A stretch of 64,000 nucleotides of DNA from Rhodococcus triatomae (GTDB lineage: Bacteria > Actinomycetota > Actinomycetes > Mycobacteriales > Mycobacteriaceae), in NCBI RefSeq assembly GCF_014217785.1, contig NZ_CP048814.1, positions 2,046,001-2,110,000 on the forward strand, read 5' to 3'. Shown here in pieces: positions 35,590-43,650 of the stretch. Made by a program: the position numbers and the translations under genes. Each line of letters opens with the position of its first letter. The stretch's first letter is position 1. The notes under the pieces are model-generated. The model was not told the DNA's origin and ran no database searches. It saw nothing but the letters and a program-made list of their open reading frames with translations.

Positions 35590-36783
35590 TCACACGTCCG
35601 GCGACCGGTGTTCACGATCGCGGTCGACGAGTGCTTCGATCAGGTCGGCAGCGGCCTGGGCCCCTCCGGCGGACCGGGCAACGGCCTTCTCCTCGGCACA
35701 GCGTCGAGCGACGTCCTCCGACGACGCGACCCGCAGCACGGCCGCGCGCAGCGATTCCGGGGTGACGTCCTCGGCCGGCAGGAGCTCTCCCACGCCGATC
35801 TCGGCGAGTCGCGGGCCGTTGACGAACTGATCCGCCGCCTGCGGGACGGCGACCATCGGGACGCCGTGCCAGAGCCCCTCCGAGCACCCGCCCATCCCGG
35901 CGTGGGTGACGAATGCCGATGCGTGTTCGAGGATCGCGAGCTGCGGCACCCACTCCTGCACGACGATGTCGTCGGGAATCTCGCCGAGGTCGGCGGGCTG
36001 CACGTGCGGGCCGACCGCGAGCACGGTGAGCCAGCCGGTGCCGTGCATCGCGGCGATGCAATCCCGCCAGAAGTCCGGGCGGTCGTTGTACGCCGAGCCG
36101 AGTGAGACGAGCAGCAGCGGGCGGTCCGGCTTCGGCCACGTGCCCTGGTGCGAGCGGTCGTCGATCACAGGGCCGATGAACGTGTAGCGGTCGGAATCGA
36201 CCCGATCACGATGGGGCTGCATGGCTTCCGGGATCAGCACCACCGAGCGGTCCGGGGGCCCGAGGAACTCCTTGCTGTTCAGAGGTACGCCGGCTTCGGC
36301 GAGCCAGCCGTCCATCTCGGCCTGCCAGATCAGCCCTTCGGGTTCCTCGAGACACTCGTAGGCCTCGGCGAAGTCCTCTTCGAAGGTGTCCCAGGCGACC
36401 ATGTGCGGTGCCAGCTCGACCCGCGGGATGCCGCGGACGCGGGACAGGGCGTGCCCCGCCCAGCCGCTGCCGTCGTAGCAGACGACGTCGGGCAGGTCGT
36501 CGCCGAGCGCGGCGGTGATCTGTGCGTAGGCGCTGCGGGCTTCGTCCGAGAACAGCTGCATCGCCTCGATCCCGCCCTCCGGCCACTGCTCACCCTTCGC
36601 CGGGTCGGGCAGATCCGTGTGGATCGGCAGCACGGTGGCTCCGGTGGCGGCCACTGCGTCGGCGAAACGATCCGGGACGGGATAGGTGACGCGGTGTCCG
36701 CGAGCGACCAGCTCGGCCATCACCGGCAAGTTCGGATGGATGTGGCCGTGCGCGGCGGCGGTGGACATGAGGATGTGGCTCAT
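35590..36783 (-). CDS. Macrolide-type glycosyltransferase (GT1, GT-B fold)
   Basis: A 397-residue GT-B enzyme of the MGT family, which glycosylate macrolides, flavonoids or lipids with UDP- or TDP-sugars. HGHIHPNLPVMAELVARGH is the acceptor-domain opening with the catalytic histidine; VSLGSAYNDRPDFWRDC and the donor-binding signature WVPQLAILEHASAFVTHAGM with PQAADQFVNGPRLAEIGVG are all present. The start at 36783 (ATG) begins the first strand. The gene is convergent with DUF418 and might act on an antibiotic or a lipid; no acceptor is evident from the neighbours. Confidence 0.9.
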   Translation of the reverse strand: MSHILMSTAAAHGHIHPNLPVMAELVARGHRVTYPVPDRFADAVAATGATVLPIHTDLPDPAKGEQWPEGGIEAMQLFSDEARSAYAQITAALGDDLPDVVCYDGSGWAGHALSRVRGIPRVELAPHMVAWDTFEEDFAEAYECLEEPEGLIWQAEMDGWLAEAGVPLNSKEFLGPPDRSVVLIPEAMQPHRDRVDSDRYTFIGPVIDDRSHQGTWPKPDRPLLLVSLGSAYNDRPDFWRDCIAAMHGTGWLTVLAVGPHVQPADLGEIPDDIVVQEWVPQLAILEHASAFVTHAGMGGCSEGLWHGVPMVAVPQAADQFVNGPRLAEIGVGELLPAEDVTPESLRAAVLRVASSEDVARRCAEEKAVARSAGGAQAAADLIEALVDRDREHRSPDV

Positions 36784-36924
36784 CGTGCTCCTGGCATAGG
36801 GGCTGGGCTCGAATCCAGGTGTACCGGACGGCGGCGGCGGGGTGCCAGTGAGTTTCCTCGGCCATCGTTCTGTCCTGCGGTACGGTGTGTCTGATTCGGG
36901 GTGGGATCTCCAGGGGGTTGAGCA

Positions 36925-37146
36925 GTGACGATGAAGGTCGATCCGGACGTTCTCAGGGCGTTTGCAGGATTCGTGGACAGTGCGGCCGACAAAATCGGGG
37001 ACTCGACCCCGGGTAGTTCGGTGGACAGTCTGCTGACCGCATTCCCCGGCACCGCGTTCGGATCGGTCGCCGATCGAGGCCGCGACATCAGCGAGGGTGC
37101 CCGCCAGCGAATGGCCCTCCTAGCGGATGGATTCGGCCGACTATAG
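36925..37146 (+). CDS. Short EspC/DUF2580-like T7SS protein
   Basis: A 73-residue helical protein beginning KVDPDVLRAFAGFVDSAADK, which fits the N-terminal helix of the EspC (T7SS_ESX) family, followed by FPGTAFGSVADRGRDISEGA and a second helix. It ends at GFGRL where family members usually continue some 25-30 residues through a YxxxD export motif, so it appears shortened and lacks the signal. GTG 36925 has GGGGG 7 bases upstream; ATG 36931 is an alternative. TACGGT at 36881-36886 may be its -10. It precedes an orphan membrane protein. Confidence 0.6.
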   Translation: MTMKVDPDVLRAFAGFVDSAADKIGDSTPGSSVDSLLTAFPGTAFGSVADRGRDISEGARQRMALLADGFGRL

Positions 37147-37201
37147 CCGGCCAGGCAGGCGGCTATGTCCTGGAAACGCCATTTGAACAGATTGGACTGA
37201 A

Positions 37202-38032
37202 GTGCTCGGAAACGGCACCGGCGCGGGAGCACCACAGATTTCCGAATGGAAGAAGGTGCGCCGCAAGCCGAGCATTGCCTTGGAGGCTTTCCTTGTTGCA
37301 GCCGCTATCGGCGGCGTCTGGATGTCCTTCGACTATCGTGCGAACGACGACTACTCGATGTTCGTATGCATGGCAGCCTTCTCAGCGACTGCCTTTTCCG
37401 CGATGCTCGCCTGTCGCTACGGGCTCGTGCGCACACGGAGCAACCGCCCGGATCATTCTATTGATACCGGAGGGATGAGGTTCGACTTCCCCAGAGGTCT
37501 CTGGGCGAGCATTACAGTTACAGCGACCTTCGTCGCCACAAGTTTCATCGCGCTCTTGACAGCGCGAATCAACCACGTCCTCGAGTTCGGCTGGGGGCTC
37601 CGGGAGTTCCTGGCAGTCGGCGGGGCCACCCTGATGGTCTTGTTCTCGAGCGTTTCACTGGGTGTCTTGTTTCGCGGCGCAGCGAGAGGTATGTACCTGG
37701 CGGTTGTTCCAGAAGGGATCGAGTACGCGAGCCTCGGCGCTTGCAGGACTGCGAAGTGGGATGACATCCGGCTGGTCATCCCGTTCGAGATGGCGGAGTC
37801 ACCCGTCATCAAGGTATCGACCAAGTTCGTCGAGCCGGCGAGTCCCTTGCGAAAACTCGTTGGGCTACGGGAAAAGCGGCGCGTTCTCGATATTCCTGCG
37901 CACGCGTACAGTCTGGAACCTGAGGTGCTGCTTTCCATACTGAAGTTCTATTGGGAGCATTCAGAACTGCGGTGTGAACTCTCAACCGGGGCAGCCGATC
38001 AAAGGCTCCGTGCCGGATACTTCTCGGCGTGA
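37202..38032 (+). CDS. Four-helix membrane protein of unknown function
   Basis: A 276-residue protein. Membrane segments lie near residues 24-44 (IALEAFLVAAAIGGVWM), 51-71 (MFVCMAAFSATAFSAMLAC), 101-123 (ITVTATFVATSFIALLTA) and 135-160 (FLAVGGATLMVLFSSVSLG). The C-terminal 100 residues are a cytoplasmic beta-rich domain (MYLAVVPEGIEYASLG, WDDIRLVIPFEM) reminiscent of PH-like modules. Base composition is clearly lower in GC than the chromosome backbone. GTG 37202 is the assumed start. Such proteins commonly sit next to EspC-like genes in Nocardiaceae, but no function is known. Confidence 0.6.
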   Translation: MLGNGTGAGAPQISEWKKVRRKPSIALEAFLVAAAIGGVWMSFDYRANDDYSMFVCMAAFSATAFSAMLACRYGLVRTRSNRPDHSIDTGGMRFDFPRGLWASITVTATFVATSFIALLTARINHVLEFGWGLREFLAVGGATLMVLFSSVSLGVLFRGAARGMYLAVVPEGIEYASLGACRTAKWDDIRLVIPFEMAESPVIKVSTKFVEPASPLRKLVGLREKRRVLDIPAHAYSLEPEVLLSILKFYWEHSELRCELSTGAADQRLRAGYFSA

Positions 38033-38096
38033 TTCTACGCAGGACCGAGGCGCGCGGTGGCAAAGCACACCCGCGTCTGAAAGGGTGGCGAATGTG

Positions 38097-40754
38097 ATGG
38101 AGGGGACATCAACACAAAGGGTCGCTCCCGCAACCGGGGCCGCAACGTGGCAGTGGATCAAGGGCGAGACACTTGACGCTGTCGACGACCTGATCGAGCA
38201 GAGCCTCGCGAAGGTGGTCTTGACCACCGCGACACGCAAGCCAGTGCGGTTCTCGCCCCACTGGCGGAAGCTGACAGTCGACGTCTCGGGGCAACGGCCC
38301 GCTGGAGGGTGGGAACGGGCTCGGTGGTTCCTCGTCGATGCAGACACCGCCGGCTCGTCAGATCCGCAGCGTGCGAATGTCACCATCATCGAGAAGCCAA
38401 AACCATGGAAACTTGTGTTCGACATCATGGGCGCGTCCGAGGCGCTGGGATCGGTCACTGCAGTGCACGCCGCCTACAGCGACGACATGGAGTTACAGCT
38501 TCTGCTTCAGCTGCGCGAGGCCCTCATTGCCTGCACCCGCGCCCCTCAGCTCGAGAACATGTGGAAGCCGGATCCGGTGCTATCGCCGCGATCGGAACCT
38601 GTCGGCCTCAACCCACCGCAGGCGCAAGCTTTTTCCGCGATGACACAGCCTGGCGGCGCCCTGGTCTGGGGGCCTCCGGGGACAGGGAAGACGAAGGTCA
38701 TCGTCGCCGCAGTGTCCGACGCTCTCGCCCACGGCCGCTCCGTGCTGATCGCTTCCCACACCCACGTCGCAGTCGACAATGTGGTCGCCGACGTCGCGAA
38801 AACGGTCAAGGGCCCCGGCCAGATAGTGCGAGTCGGCTCAGCCGACAAGATCGGCAGCGAGGTCGCCGCCCACGATTGGTTGACCCTGGACAAGGCGGCG
38901 GCAGCTCTGACCAACCGAGACCAGCGGATGAAAGCAATCGATGATGCTGCCGCGGCATTGCGGGACGCGCCGGCGCGATCGGCTCTCGAGTCAGTGCTGG
39001 ATCAGATCGGCGATCTCGGTTTCGATGTCGATGCCGCAGTTCAACTCCGCGATCTTCAGCAACATCGGCAGCAGCTCAGCGGTGAGGCGGAGACTCTCGC
39101 CACGGACCGCACCGACCTGCTCACGCGGCACGGACAGATTCTTGCCGAACTCGCCGAACTCGGCGACGTCGATCGCAACCTGGCAGATGCTGCAGCAAGA
39201 GCGCACGCCGCACGTAACACAGCGGAGCAGGCGTACCACAGTTTCCACCAGCTTCAGCAGGCCACGTTCACCATCGACGCTGCTCTGGCCCAGGCGACGG
39301 CGGTCCGAGTTGCCGCGGCAAACACTCCCCGAACCAGAATCTTTTCCCGGCGCAAAGCATCTCGACAATCCGTCGAACATGCCCAGGCCAATGAGGCGGA
39401 ACTGCTATCCCAGAAGCACACAATCGCTGCGCGACTCCCTCACGCACATCATGCTATGGAGGAGACCCAGCGCGCGCTGCGCGCTGCGCAAGCAGCCCAC
39501 TTCGCAACACACGAAGCCGCGAGGAGAGCCTCGGACCTGCGCAACCACGCACAGAGCCTCCACACCGCCATCAGGCGTGGCGATGTCGCCGCAGCAACGA
39601 TCACCACCGATCTCGCCGAGGTCGATCACGCAATCAGCGAGGTCACCACCGAGCACGACGATGACCTTCTGTCCAAGGCTACCGAGAACGAGGTCTTCGA
39701 GCTCGTCATGCGTCGCGACCACTTAGCCGCTGAGGTCATCGACCTCGACCGTCGCGCGGACGACCTGGATGCGGAGCGAGCGCGGCTGAGGGACGAGTTC
39801 GCCAACACTCGTCGACAGCTACTCGAAACGGCTCCAGTCCTGGCCTGCACTCTCGCCGGTCTGACCACGGCATCAGAGTTGGTGCGGCGACGATTCGACG
39901 TCGTCATCATCGATGAGGCCGCCTCCGCCGGTATCCCCCACCTGACCTATGCCGGCGCGAAAGCCGACACCACCCTCGTCTACGTCGGCGACTTCCTCCA
40001 GAACGAACCGATCTCCAACGTCGACGATGCGATCACCGCCGACGATCTGCGCCGACGGCGTTGGCAGACCGGTGACATCTTCGGCCTCCACGGAATCACT
40101 AGTCGATCGACGGCAGAGTCTCACCCCCGCTGTGTCGCCCTCCGTACGCAGTACCGTTACCCTCCCGTCATCGCAGGGATCGTCAACCAGTTCTGTTACG
40201 ACGGCCTTCTCGAATCCCATTGGACTGCAACACCGTCCCCACCACACGTGATATTCCTCGACACTGCCGGACACCCCGGTGAAGGACTCCGACGAGTCGG
40301 CTCGTCATGGAAGCACCCGCTCGGACTCGAGCTGCTCAGAGCTGTCCACGACAAGCATGGAGGTGACGGTGCCGCAATCGGCTTGGTATGCCCATATCGC
40401 GAACACGCCTTGGCCGCTCAAAAACTGGCCAGGGACGAACGACTTGGCGTCGATGCTGGTACCTCGCACAAGTTCCAAGGCCGCCAGTTCCAGGTGGTCG
40501 TCTTCGACCTGATGCAAGACTCCGCACGCGACCGGTGGATCGTCGGCGCCGACCTTGCCGGCGCTCAGCGCAACGTCTCCGCTGCGAAGCTCCTCAATGT
40601 CGGCATCACCCGAGCGCAACGCACCCTGTACCTCATCGGAGACTGGGACTACATCTGCGCGGCGCCGGCGCCCGGCATGCGCGCAGTGCGCGATCTGGAA
40701 AGCCACCCTCACTTCCAACGCATCGCCGCAACGGAGTTCGTCAAGCTCGGGTAG
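38097..40754 (+). CDS. SF1 (UPF1-like) helicase with long coiled-coil insert
   Basis: An 885-residue protein. The N-terminal 170 residues are unlike anything I recognise. The helicase begins with a Q-like motif (LNPPQAQAF) and Walker A GPPGTGKT at residues 192-199, then motif Ia (LIASHTHVAVDNV). Residues about 250-590 form an Ala/Glu/Arg-rich coiled coil inserted before motif II, VVIIDEAAS (near 606). Motif III TLVYVGDFLQNEP, QYRYPPVI, TSHKFQGRQFQVV and motif VI NVGITRAQRTLYLIGD complete the set. It should be an active nucleic-acid translocase. ATG 38097 was chosen after AAGGGTGG; a GTG at 37974 would overlap the preceding gene. It is next to an insertion sequence, in accessory DNA. Confidence 0.85.
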   Translation: MEGTSTQRVAPATGAATWQWIKGETLDAVDDLIEQSLAKVVLTTATRKPVRFSPHWRKLTVDVSGQRPAGGWERARWFLVDADTAGSSDPQRANVTIIEKPKPWKLVFDIMGASEALGSVTAVHAAYSDDMELQLLLQLREALIACTRAPQLENMWKPDPVLSPRSEPVGLNPPQAQAFSAMTQPGGALVWGPPGTGKTKVIVAAVSDALAHGRSVLIASHTHVAVDNVVADVAKTVKGPGQIVRVGSADKIGSEVAAHDWLTLDKAAAALTNRDQRMKAIDDAAAALRDAPARSALESVLDQIGDLGFDVDAAVQLRDLQQHRQQLSGEAETLATDRTDLLTRHGQILAELAELGDVDRNLADAAARAHAARNTAEQAYHSFHQLQQATFTIDAALAQATAVRVAAANTPRTRIFSRRKASRQSVEHAQANEAELLSQKHTIAARLPHAHHAMEETQRALRAAQAAHFATHEAARRASDLRNHAQSLHTAIRRGDVAAATITTDLAEVDHAISEVTTEHDDDLLSKATENEVFELVMRRDHLAAEVIDLDRRADDLDAERARLRDEFANTRRQLLETAPVLACTLAGLTTASELVRRRFDVVIIDEAASAGIPHLTYAGAKADTTLVYVGDFLQNEPISNVDDAITADDLRRRRWQTGDIFGLHGITSRSTAESHPRCVALRTQYRYPPVIAGIVNQFCYDGLLESHWTATPSPPHVIFLDTAGHPGEGLRRVGSSWKHPLGLELLRAVHDKHGGDGAAIGLVCPYREHALAAQKLARDERLGVDAGTSHKFQGRQFQVVVFDLMQDSARDRWIVGADLAGAQRNVSAAKLLNVGITRAQRTLYLIGDWDYICAAPAPGMRAVRDLESHPHFQRIAATEFVKLG

Positions 40755-41332
40755 CTTCCGGCTCGTCCGACCAGGTTGCTCTCCGTCATTCAGAATAGCC
40801 GTACCACCTTGACCGGAGCAGAGGATCGTAATGAATCGGAAGCTGGCAGCTCTACCCTTGGGCCCATTGTTGTTGCCAGATGCTCACAAGCGACGGACGA
40901 GTCGGATGCAGCATGGACGAGCATCGCCTAGATCCGGGTGCGTCGCGCGAGACCCTGACAGAACCAGTGCCTTCCGAAGTATTCGACGGATTGGACCCTT
41001 GCAGTTCAGCAAGTGAACATGAAGTAGGGCCTTTCGGTGGAGGCTTGGATACGACGCCGGTGCGGCAAGGTGGGGCTAGAAACGAAGCGGGAAAGTTTGG
41101 GGTGCAAGTGGGGTTCGAACGTCATGTCGATCCTCTTCACGCTGAGTCCTTTCGGTTCAACCAACGATGGAGGCACTGCGACCTTGACTCACGCACCCGG
41201 TCGTCAAGTTGATCGCGTTGGCGTCGACCCGAGGTGTGCTCCGTCGAGGTCCCGTATTCGACTGGGCGTGTCGTTCAAATTTCGGTAGTGCCCGCGCCCC
41301 ATCTTTTCGAGCGCACGCCGGTGACCGAGGAA
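40755..41332. other. Intergenic region left of the insertion sequence
   Basis: About 580 bases with no convincing gene. Short open frames (for example 40880-41212 on the plus strand) lack ribosome-binding sites and recognisable sequence. The last bases (41323-41340) form the inverted repeat ACCGAGG...CCTCGGT, which became the insertion target. The area may be decayed accessory DNA. Confidence 0.5.
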
Positions 41333-41340
41333 ACCTCGGT
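41333..41340 (+). repeat. Target-site duplication, left copy
   Basis: ACCTCGGT directly precedes the left end of the IS256-family element; the same 8 bases follow its right end at 42752-42759. Eight or nine bases is the normal duplication length for this family. Confidence 0.85.
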
Positions 41341-42751
41341 GGTCAAGTCCCAGGGCGTGGTGTACGACGGTCGTCGCGTGACTCCTCGTGGGGTTATGCG
41401 GTCAGAGCCGCCGGCGTCACCTCCTCGGTAGGTTCGTGGGTGCCGCGGGACCGAGTCAGCACGTCGAGGCCGAGGTAGCGGCGGCCTTCGATCCACTCGT
41501 CATGCTGCTCGGCGAGTACCGCGCCGACGAGCCGAATCAGGGCGGTGCGATCGGGGAAGATCCCGACCACGTCGGTTCTGCGCCGGATCTCCTTGTTGAG
41601 CCGTTCCTGAGGATTGTTCGACCAGATCTGCCGCCAGATCTGCTTCGGGAAGGCCGTGAAGGCGAGGAGGTCTGCCCGCGCGGAGTCGAGATGATCGGCT
41701 ACCGTTGGGAGCTTCTCCGACAAGGCGTCGATCACCCGATCATATTGAGCATGAACAGAATCGGCGTCCGGCTGGTCGTAGACGGAGTGCAGGAGCGCAC
41801 GCACCCAGGGCCACGAGTTCTTCGGTGTCTGGGACATGAGATTGGTCGAATAATGCGTCCGGCACCTCTGCCAAGCGGCCCCGGGCAGGGTGGCGCCGAT
41901 CGCCGACACGAGGCCGGCGTGGGCGTCGGAGGTCACCAACCGCACTCCGGACAGGCCGCGGGCGACCAGCGACCGGAAGAAAGCCAACCAACCGGCCCCG
42001 TCCTCGGCGGAGGTCACCTCGATTCCCAGGATCTCGCGGTAACCCTCGGCGTTCACTCCGACCGCGACCAGGGCGTGCACGTTCACCACCCGGCCGTTCT
42101 CGCGGACCTTCAGGACGAGGGCGTCGGCGGCGACGAACGTGTACGGGCCGGCGTCGAGCGGGCGGCTGCGGAACGCCTCCACCTGGGTGTCGAGGTCCTT
42201 CGCCATCACCGACACCTGGGATTTCGACAGGCTGGTGATGCCGAGCGAGTCGACGAGTTTCTCCATCCGTCGGGTCGAGACCCCGAGCAGGTAGCAGGTG
42301 GCCACCACCGACGTCAGGGCCCGCTCGGCACGCTTGCGGCGCTGCAGTAACCAATCAGGAAAGTACGAGCCCTGACGCAGCTTGGGGATCGCGATGTCGA
42401 GGGTTCCGGCGCGGGTGTCGAAGTCCCGGTGGCGGTAACCGTTCCGGCTGTTGGTGCGGTCCTCGGAGCGTTCACCAAAACCGGCGCCGCACAGGCTGTC
42501 GGCCTCGGCGCCCATCAGCGCGTCGATGAACGTGGACAGCAGGCTGCGCAGCAGGTCGGGGCTGGCGTCGGTGAGGCGATCGGTCAGGAACTGGTCCAGG
42601 TCGATATCGTGGGCAGTGGTCATCGCGTGCTCTTTCGTCGAGTCGAGTTGGTAGCTCTCTCGAAGAATCACGCGATGACCGCCTACTTTCCGGCTACGAC
42701 ACGCCGGTGACGTCCTGATCCGGCTCTTACACCATCGTCATGGACGCAACC
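41341..42751 (-). mobile_element. Complete IS256-family insertion sequence (1411 bp)
   Basis: The element runs between two 8-base direct repeats. Its left end starts GGTCAAGTCCCAGGGCGTGG and its right end, read inward on the minus strand, starts GGTTGCGTCCATGACGATGG; the ends agree at about 15 of the first 24 positions, including GGT, GTCC and TGGTGTA, and are imperfect terminal inverted repeats. One transposase gene fills the interior. Total length is typical for IS256-family elements. Both ends and the gene are intact, so it may still move or have inserted recently. Confidence 0.88.
41394..42623 (-). CDS. IS256-family (Mutator) transposase
   Basis: A 409-residue transposase of the DDE class. 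The N-terminal region (LLRSLLSTFIDALMGAEADS) and RNGYRHRDFDTRAGTLDIAI are the family's DNA-binding part. Catalytic carboxylates lie in VAADALVLKV (first Asp), RLVTSDAHAGLVSAI (second Asp) and NPQERLNKEIRRRTDVVGIF (Glu in the family signature). ATG 42623 is the likely start, giving the usual size; the frame extends 16 codons upstream. It sits inside an element with inverted repeats and a target duplication, and appears uninterrupted. Confidence 0.93.
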   Translation of the reverse strand: MTTAHDIDLDQFLTDRLTDASPDLLRSLLSTFIDALMGAEADSLCGAGFGERSEDRTNSRNGYRHRDFDTRAGTLDIAIPKLRQGSYFPDWLLQRRKRAERALTSVVATCYLLGVSTRRMEKLVDSLGITSLSKSQVSVMAKDLDTQVEAFRSRPLDAGPYTFVAADALVLKVRENGRVVNVHALVAVGVNAEGYREILGIEVTSAEDGAGWLAFFRSLVARGLSGVRLVTSDAHAGLVSAIGATLPGAAWQRCRTHYSTNLMSQTPKNSWPWVRALLHSVYDQPDADSVHAQYDRVIDALSEKLPTVADHLDSARADLLAFTAFPKQIWRQIWSNNPQERLNKEIRRRTDVVGIFPDRTALIRLVGAVLAEQHDEWIEGRRYLGLDVLTRSRGTHEPTEEVTPAALTA

Positions 42752-42759
42752 ACCTCGGT
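42752..42759 (+). repeat. Target-site duplication, right copy
   Basis: ACCTCGGT, identical to 41333-41340, directly follows the right end of the IS256-family element. Confidence 0.85.
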
Positions 42760-43293
42760 ACGTGACAGGCCCTGCCACTTCTCCGCGACATCATCGACCG
42801 AGTTGGTTGGGGGTGAGAATGGATACTGGTGACGAAGCGGAGGCTGCGGTCTGATGGAAGTGCTCTGCAACGTACGGGCTGCGCTACCGACTCAGGCCGA
42901 GTCGCCGCGGGCTGACAGGCATGCGACTGCGCCATGTCTGTGTCGTGACAAGCTTAGGGTCGTATCACCTCGAACTCGCGCGCTATCCGTGACGCCGACG
43001 CACACCGCGGCAGGGTCTCACCCGTTGCTGGGAGACGTCTCGATCTGAGCTCGCGCAGGTTGCAGTCATATGCGAACGCTGCACACTGCGCGGATCGCCC
43101 GGAACCTGCGCGGATGACGCCGTCAGTTGATTCGGTCCGGCCTCGAAGGCTGTTCGACCCATCCGCCGGCCCTCGCACCCCTCCCGGCTTCGCGCTCCCC
43201 GATTTGGTAGCCACAGGGGGTGCACGAAGCTCCGGGCGGTGCGAGAGATCCTTCGGCGCCACAAGGACCCTGCCGACGCCGTCCACAACGAAA
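42760..43293. other. Intergenic region between the IS and tRNA-Leu
   Basis: About 530 bases without a supported gene. The short open frames here on both strands show no start signals or recognisable protein. I saw no tRNA fragment or attachment-site repeat. Confidence 0.5.
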
Positions 43294-43325
43294 ACGAGGC
43301 CACGCGCCAAAGCACGTGACCTCGT
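43294..43325 (-). terminator. Intrinsic terminator of tRNA-Leu
   Basis: ACGAGGCCACGCGC (43294-43307) and GCACGTGACCTCGT (43312-43325) form a 14-base stem with two G-U-type positions and the loop CAAA. On the minus strand the stem is followed by TTTTCG, giving a short U-run about 30 bases past the tRNA 3' end. Confidence 0.75.
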
Positions 43326-43354
43326 CTGTTGCAGTTCTGAGAAGAACCACCATG

Positions 43355-43440
43355 TGGTGGGCGAAGGGGGACTTGAACCCCCACGTCCCGAAGGACACTG
43401 GCACCTGAAGCCAGCGCGTCTGCCATTCCGCCACTCGCCC
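43355..43440 (-). tRNA. tRNA-Leu (CAG)
   Basis: On the minus strand the acceptor 5' strand GGGCGAG pairs with TTCGCCC, and CCA is encoded at the 3' end (43355-43357). The anticodon stem-loop is CTGGC-TTCAGGT-GCCAG with anticodon CAG. A long variable arm (GTGTCCTTCGGGAC) confirms class II leucine tRNA, and the T-loop is GTTCAAGTC. Position next to fhaA matches leuT in mycobacteria. Length with CCA is 86 bases. Confidence 0.95.
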
Positions 43441-43650
43441 GAGCAACGCCGGAAACACTAACACAGCGCTTCCGCGCTTCGCGATTCGTGCAGGTCAGGG
43501 CAAGGATACCCGAGGAAAGGGCCCGTCGGCGGGAAGACGGATATCATGCAGATACGCGGACCGGTATCGACAGTTCAGACGAGCACAGTACCGTGGGACG
43601 AATGCAACCGGTCGGCACGACACGACTAGCGGCACCGAGAGGAGGGTCCG

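Noticed and set aside
41110..41120. GGGTTCGAAC resembling a tRNA T-loop
   Set aside because: Flanking bases do not form the T stem and no other tRNA arm is present.
40880..41212. 110-codon frame left of the IS
   Set aside because: No ribosome-binding site, no recognisable sequence, overlapping alternative frames.
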